The position numbers and the translations under genes were made by a program. Shown here in pieces: positions 57,961-64,000 of a stretch of DNA of 64,000 nt (within the stretch, counting starts at the first letter, position 1; every line of letters starts with the position of its first letter). The notes beneath the pieces were generated by a model. That model was not told where the DNA came from, did no database searches, and saw nothing but the letters and a program-made list of their open reading frames with translations. Source of the DNA: Cryptomeria japonica (lineage: Eukaryota > Streptophyta > Pinopsida > Cupressales > Cupressaceae); assembly GCF_030272615.1 (NCBI RefSeq), contig NC_081406.1, positions 118,395,847-118,459,846 on the forward strand. Reading direction: 5' to 3'.

Positions 57961-59339
57961 GAAAAAGAGAAACAATGTAGGTCAATGGAGGCAACATCCG
58001 CATTTTAGTTTGCAATTTATTTTGATGTTTGATTTCCATTATTGAATGTGATAGGATCGTTTCTTAGCTTATTAGGGTTTGTGGTTACCTAATTGATGAC
58101 TTTGATGTTTTTCCGATTTCCTATGTACACATAGGAATTTTGCATTTCCTAATCTTAAAAAGATATCAAATTTAGTACAAAAATAAACTAGGAAAAAACA
58201 ATTAGAGATGAACTTAAATTTTAAAATCAATTAGTATAAATCTATTAGTTTGAAATAATCCTCATAGAATGCATATCACTTTTTCCATTAAAAACCACAA
58301 ATTTTTGAAAAAGATAAAATTATTAGACCATGAACTTATGAGACATTTATCATGGAGTTTAGACATAGCTATATCATATTCTCATCGAAAAAATAATTTT
58401 CCTTATTAGATAAAACTGGGAGAGACCCAAACCATTACAAAACCATCACACAAGCACACAAAAGGGAGGAACTCACAAGTAGTGAAAACAACAAGGCCAC
58501 AAAAACCAAAACAAGATAGATCATTTTTGTAGAACAAGCTTTTGACTAGAGAAACAAACCGGTAGGAACAAAGTTCTTGAAACAACCAAAGCACACAATC
58601 AGAATATACTAGTTTACGAAAGAACCTCAAGCCATCTTATCACAATAACCCCTTGCACTAGATCTAGAGCAGGCAAGGAAGCAGAAACAAAACTAATTGT
58701 TTATTAACTAATTGATCTAAAAACTAACTATTTATTATCTTTCCTTCAATTGTATTAGAAAAAAAACAAAATACCAAAACTTATAATATTAGAAGAATGA
58801 GTGAGGATGAGACATAATTACTCAAATACAATACCTTATTAATTGTTTTTCTTTTACTTACAACTTGATTTTCTCAAGCTATAAATAGTTTGACTTATAA
58901 TTTAATGTTCATTAGAGACGTGGAGAAAAATATATCTAGTTTTTAAAAAGAAATAAAAAAAAAATTAATTAGATACTTGAAATTATTTTATTGTAGGAAA
59001 AATATTCATACATATTACCTTCTAACAAATAATTCAATCTTAATAGGAATACAAGATTTTCAACAAAGAACATCTATACCACACTTATGCCACCAAGATA
59101 TATGGTTGCCACCTATATAAATAATAATAAGACATGTCAAAAGAAAAAACAAGAAAACATGTCACTCTTTGATAGCATATCTCCTGTTGTGTTGAAATCA
59201 TGTTGAAGGTTACCTTCAGAAACACCATCATAGGTCTAGTTGAACATAAAATAAAGGATATTTTATCTAATCTTAGATGGTATATCATCCCTTATTCTTT
59301 GTTGATGATGCTACATTGCAGTTCATTTCTTTTAGATTG
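57961..59339. other. AT-rich spacer without recognised gene
   Basis: Short frames only, none with family features. Confidence 0.5.
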
Positions 59340-59660
59340 TAGTTTGAATCATATTGTAAGTCAATGACACTCCCCTAAGGGTTGTAGCCTTTCAGGCAAA
59401 TATCTTATGAGAAGTGAGCTCTAGGTAGTGTGCTTGAATGCATGTGCATTCCCCATTGTAATATTTTCATATACTACTATAGAGTATCATCTTACTATGG
59501 ATAGGTTCTCACTGTGGTTTTTCCCTTAACCGGGTTTTCCATGTCAAAAATCTTGGTGTTGTGTGTTGTGCTATTAATTTTCTTATATGTTCATTGCTGG
59601 AGTTTAATTTTTAGATCTGGTGAAGACTAATTCACCCCACCCCCTCTCAGTATTCCCTCT
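59340..59660 (+). repeat. Copia-type LTR remnant, plus orientation
   Basis: Contains GTGGTTTTTCCCTTAACCGG, GGTTTTCCATGTCAAAAATC and CTAATTCACCCC...CTCAGTATTCC, the usual 3' part of plant copia LTRs. It is an inverted relative of the RE6 LTR, with which it forms a head-to-head pair. The phrase CTCTAGGTAGTGTGC...TGCATGTGCATTC at 59410 recurs at 59707. Confidence 0.6.
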
Positions 59661-59737
59661 TGATTGCTGGTAATAGTAGTCATTTTTTGTTTTTGATCAG
59701 TTTTCTCTAGGTAGTGTGCCTAAATGCATGTGCATTC

Positions 59738-60846
59738 TATTGGAATCAAAGAACACTAAGAGGGGGGTTGAATAAATGGTTTTCAATTTTAAAAATTCTT
59801 AATCTATCCTTTAAACCACTTAGTAGAAATGAATAAAATTAGAGTGCAGAAACACAAATAAAATAATGACAACACAATAACACTTGGATTTTTATGTGGA
59901 AACCTGGTTAAGGGAAAAACCACGGTGGGCTTGAGACCCACAATATTAATATACCTTGTTATAAGTATAATAATATTACATGAGGGGAATGCACATGCAT
60001 TTACACACGCTGTCTAGAGCTCACTACTCAAATTACAATAAGTAATACAACCTTAGAAGGCTCACTGCCTTACAAATAATAATTGGAATGTCTGAATTAA
60101 AAACAACATCTACAAATGCCAAAAATAGTTCCGATTAAGCACAAATCACATACTCTTACTCTTCTCTGCTACACTGCTTTATTTTGGTAATCTGCTCTAT
60201 TCTGAAGCTCAAATATTTCAATTTCACACTTGAAACTGTACATAATTGCTCATTCAAACTTTCCACATAACTACCAATATTAAAAATTATCAAACCAATC
60301 GGTCTTATATATCCACAACATCAATTTAGGGCTTCTTCCCATTGGCCCAAAAACACATAACACCCAAATGAAATGTGTTACCAAGTCATCTCAATCCAAT
60401 CTAAAATAATCATGCAGACCAAAACAAATTGTCCACATGCTTCCCACATGTCATCTTAGCAATCTCAAACACACAAACAATCACTAGAATTACTCCACAC
60501 AATATGCATAACTAATCTCCACATGTTATTGCTAATGAACATTGTTCTAGTAGAAAACTTGTCTACCAAACATTCCATCTCACTCAAAACTCAACATTAG
60601 AGGCCATAAACCTGGAATAAGGCATATTACACATCCACTATTCTTCTATGAGATCTGAAACATAAAATATTCAACACAAATGATCTACCAACTAAAATAC
60701 TACACATTGTCAGATACACTATTTTATCTCACTAGACCTTAGTCTCTCTTCTGATATGAATGAATCATGAAAAACAGATTGGATATTTGACTCTAGTTGC
60801 CATCATTGACAACATTTGAACAACAATATAGTATATGTTGCCAACA
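59738..60846 (-). repeat. RE6 3' LTR
   Basis: On the minus strand from TGTTGGCAACATATAC (60846) to CCAATA (59738; CCAACA with one change). Contains the inverse of GTGGTTTTTCCC near 59920. A polypurine tract adjoins the 60846 end. Confidence 0.75.
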
Positions 60847-60858
60847 ATATCCCCCTTC
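60847..60858 (-). other. RE6 polypurine tract
   Basis: Minus strand GAAGGGGGATAT next to the LTR start. Confidence 0.75.
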
Positions 60859-61041
60859 AACATTCATGGCAACACTTAGTGAAAAATGACTAAGTGTATG
60901 ACCAAAACCAAAATACTGACTACCAGACTCCAAAAATGAATAACTCTTCCTAAAATCAACATTTTTCACTCCTCTACACTCTCCCTTTGACATCAATGGA
61001 AAAGGTAGAGTCCTAGAAATAAAAAATTCAAGCCAAAAATA

Positions 61042-62502
61042 CTATTTACATATGTACACAGTCCTTACATGAATTTTTTTTAAGATGTCTACATAAGAAT
61101 TCTTCAATGTACCCAAGTGGCTATCCCAACCCTTCTTCAGACTCTCCCACATGGTTATAAGGCCACTAAAAAGGTAGGCTTGTGCCCCTACAAAATTTAT
61201 CTCTTCTAAGTCAATATTAGCTAGAGCATCTTGATTATCCTTGAAGGTACTGAACATAACATCCAACTTAGGAGTAATGAAACTCCAAAGTTCTCCAACT
61301 CTTCCAGATATTCTATCTTAGTCATGACTCAAGCTTCTAATTTTTTCAAGCAATGATATCACTTGATCTTCATGAATTCTCAAAGAAACTGACAGAGGAT
61401 TAACTGACTGAGATATGCACACTAGCTCATCCTCATGCTTCTTAGACTTGTTCTCAAAGTCCTCAATGAACCTTTTCAAAGATAAGCATGATTTGTATAA
61501 GTTTCCACCTTCGAATAATGCTTCTTGTGCCATACTCTTTACATAGGCATCTAAATTGACTCTATCCTTGGCAATCATCTTCTTCAATGTTTGGAGCCTC
61601 TTAGTATTAAACTCATTCTACAATTTCTCCTTAATAAATTTCTCAAAATATTCAAAGTGAGTGTCCACAAAGTTGATTAGACTCTTCAACTACTCAGATG
61701 GTGTGTCTGAAATATCCTTCTAAAATGAAGGCATTAATTTCTCCAAAATACCAGATGCTAGGGTTAGGATCATTACTATCCTTAGTGTGTGACTTCAGAA
61801 GATTCTCACTGGCCTTCACTTGATAAAATTATGCTAATTGAAGCTTTTGAATGGGGGACAGAGAGGCAAGGTTAATAGGACCTTGCAAAATTTTTGGATC
61901 ATCAATTATTTGGTTTCCCTTCATTGGTTCTGCAGTGTCTCTTGCTCTTGGAATGGTTTCCTGCTTTACCTCAACCTACACTTTCTCTGCACCCTTCTTT
62001 TTAGTGTCTACCAGAAAATTCTCAACTTCATCTACATTGACTACTTCACTTGCATCATCTGTACACTTATCTTTTGCATCCTCAACTCTAACATCTTTGA
62101 GCATATTTAGTACTTTTGGAAAATAAGTATCATCCTTTGTCTACTCAATTTCCTAAGATGTCATTTTTTATGCTTCTGGATTACTATCATCTTGTCCTTT
62201 TGCCAAATTAATTTTATACTAATTTTAAAGTAACACTTTTATCAAAATTTTCTCTATTTCCCTTACAACTTCATCAATTTTTTTGAACATGATTTTATTC
62301 TTTCTGGTCTTGCTCCTGAACTCATGCTTAGCTAATTTAAGTATTCTTCCAATTTCCACCTTAGAAATCACAAAGCATAAATTAACTAATACATATTCTT
62401 TCGATCTCTCATCTTCTTTATTTCTCATTTGTTTCCTAGCATCCAAAATTTCATACAAGTTCTTGGGTATGACTAACATTAGTTCAATTAGAGATTTACT
62501 AT
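61042..62502 (-). pseudogene. RE6 accessory ORF, interrupted by RE7
   Basis: On the minus strand a helical, Lys/Glu-rich protein can be followed in pieces: KSLIELMLVIPKNLYEIL (from 62502), EVVNVDEVENFLVDTKKKGA (about 62030), KRLQTLKKMIAKDRVNLDAY (about 61590), FIEDFENKSKKHEDELVCIS and FVGAQAYLFSGLITMWESL to a stop at 61042. Several stops fit Gln codons lost by C-to-T change. It resembles the RE2 accessory ORF in place (just before the polypurine tract) and style, not clearly in sequence. No pol motifs. The 5' part lies beyond RE7, outside the window. Confidence 0.5.
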
Positions 62503-63512
62503 TGTAGCGTCCTAAAATTGTGACACTTGCAATTTCGACTTCATTTGGGTCTTCACAATGGTGACGCAACACTGAACCTGAATGGAGACCCCGAAACCTA
62601 TTTGCGACATCAAAAACTGCATATTTCTGCACTGTGGCCTGATCCTTCTTTGCACCCTGCTGTCCCGGGAGGTGGGACCATGGTGCCCAGCGCCCTAGTC
62701 CCTGGCCCTATTTTGGGCCCGGTCTCTTATGGGGCATCAGGTCTTCAAGTTTGCAAATTGGAAAATAATGTTTCTAGGTCGGCCTAAGGTCGGAAAAATT
62801 AGTCTTCTAACCCTAATTGACAAGTATATAAACTACATTTCGTCTCCCATTTTGAGGAGGAAGGACATATGTGTACAAGAGGTGGAAGCGCTAGGCAAAC
62901 ATTCAAACATTCAAGCATTCAAGCATTCCTTCATTCTAAGTCTTCATTCAAGGCTAAGTGTTGCATTCAAGACAAGGATTCCACCATTGAAGAGGAGATC
63001 ACTTACAACATACAACATACAACAACATTTACACCTTCGCATGTTGCAGGTATGTGGCTGTAATTGAAGATTTGGAATCCTTGTGCAGAGACGAACAGAT
63101 CCCCCTTCGTTTCGCGGATTTTTCGGAGGACCGTGTGCACGCCGGGCGCCATCGTCCCATCAACTTTCGCTCAAATTTGCAGGATAGTGTCGTCTCGACA
63201 TTTTACTACTAATTCCAGGTCCGCAACTTCATCCCATATTCCTATCTCTGTTTATAAGCGAATCTTTCTTACTTTACATGCATTCCTAGTTTAATCCTTC
63301 TATCTACATTCTTTATAAAAGAGGGTAGCCTTGCTGTCTTAACCCTTGAAACTCATTTAGAATCTAGTCTTGCATTGTGTGGGATTGGATCTTGTGGGTT
63401 TCAACCCCTCTTTTGAATGTAAAGTCTTTCCTAAGTGAAAACCGTCAATCCTAGTGACCTCCTTTCTCCTTGGAGTGGGAGGAACAGCTAGGGTTCGATT
63501 TTCTGCTTTACA
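62503..63512 (+). repeat. RE7 5' LTR
   Basis: 1.0 kb from TGTAGCGTCCTAAAATTGTG to TTCTGCTTTACA. Related to the RE3 LTR: shared start TGTAGYGTC, phrases CAAGCATTCAAGCATTC and GAGTGGGAGG.., and the same PBS next to the end. Inserted into the RE6 ORF. Confidence 0.82.
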
Positions 63513-63515
63513 TTT

Positions 63516-63534
63516 TGGTGAACCCAACGTGAAC
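63516..63534 (+). other. RE7 primer binding site
   Basis: TGGTGAACCCAACGTGAAC, three bases after the LTR end, as in RE3. Confidence 0.75.
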
Positions 63535-64000
63535 ATCCTAATTCTGATTATTCATGGTTAGATCTAAAAAAATTTGCTTCCTTAATTACATTTCCATGTT
63601 TGATCTTTTGCAAATTTTAGAGGTTAATTGCATAAAAACCCTAAATTTTCCTTTTTGGTAATTGATCTTGTGAAATGTTTAATTGTTAATGCTTGTTTTA
63701 GATCTACCCTTCTATTGCAAATTGTCAATTCATATTTGTGCTTTAATTCTGAAAATTAAGTGGTTAAGTGTCAAAACCCTAATTTTTAAAACCCTCTTGA
63801 TTCAACCTTTGACCGATAATTTCACTGATCAAAACACCTTCAAATCGGCTGTAACTTTGGATTCCGCAACAAAATCATAATATCTTTCATCCCTGAAAAT
63901 TTTGAAAAAAATTGCTAGGACCGTGTGCACCTCGAGCGCCATCGTCCCTGACATTTTTTCTGAAATTTCGGGAGCTAGATCTTACTGTATTTTTCTGCTA
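63535..64000 (+). other. RE7 leader (runs off the window)
   Basis: Similar to the RE3 leader (12540-12960, other strand): AAAACCCTAATTTTTAA, TTTGACCGAT and GGACCGTGTGCA are shared. The phrase GGACCGTGTGCAC..CGCCATCGTCCC occurs both in the LTR (63128) and here (63920). No ORF recognised. Confidence 0.65.

Overview
The window looks like nuclear DNA of a seed plant with a very large, repeat-filled genome, most likely a conifer or another gymnosperm. This is inferred from plant-type LTR retrotransposons nested in each other, AT-rich spacers, and especially a Penelope-like retroelement with a GIY-YIG endonuclease; in land plants such elements are known chiefly from conifers. There is no bacterial-style operon. 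Almost all coding sequence belongs to mobile elements in various states of decay. I label the LTR elements RE1 to RE7.

Layout. 1-4738: RE1, a Ty1/copia element on the minus strand (gag, a frameshift, then protease and integrase running off the left edge; long LTR on the right). 5677-5930: possible last exon of an unidentified gene. 6100-17750: RE2, a plus-strand element with an initiator-Met PBS, a zinc-knuckle gag remnant and a long accessory ORF but no pol. RE3 (7399-14205, minus strand, gag only) is nested in it with a near-perfect target duplication. 17754-19228: LINE RNase H fragment and an unidentified pseudogene. 22191-23467: the best candidate host gene, a small minus-strand gene with a TATA box, a signal-peptide exon, and a second exon ending in a CLE-type 12-residue peptide next to the stop codon.

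25330-54830: a Penelope-like element (PLE) locus. A 3.8 kb tandem duplication gave a truncated copy 1 (25330-29162) and a complete copy 2. Copy 2 was then split by RE4 (29874-48260), an 18 kb Ty3/gypsy element of Tat/Ogre type with two RNase H domains and an antisense plant-mobile-domain gene, and by RE5 (49630-51884), a 2.3 kb element with perfect 5-bp target duplications and a MITE inside its 5' LTR. Three hammerhead ribozyme-like motifs mark the terminal repeats of the PLE. 54831-59737: AT-rich DNA with diverged repeats and LTR remnants. 59738-62502: 3' part of RE6 (minus strand, accessory ORF), cut by RE7 (from 62503, plus strand), which is related to RE3 and runs off the right edge.

Order of events (inference): PLE insertion, tandem duplication, then RE4 and RE5 into copy 2, then the MITE into RE5; a repair event deleted the RE4 right end. 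Where I checked, many premature stops in the elements replace Gln or Arg codons, as expected from C-to-T decay of methylated DNA. Apart from the CLE-like gene and perhaps the exon at 5677, I see no host gene.
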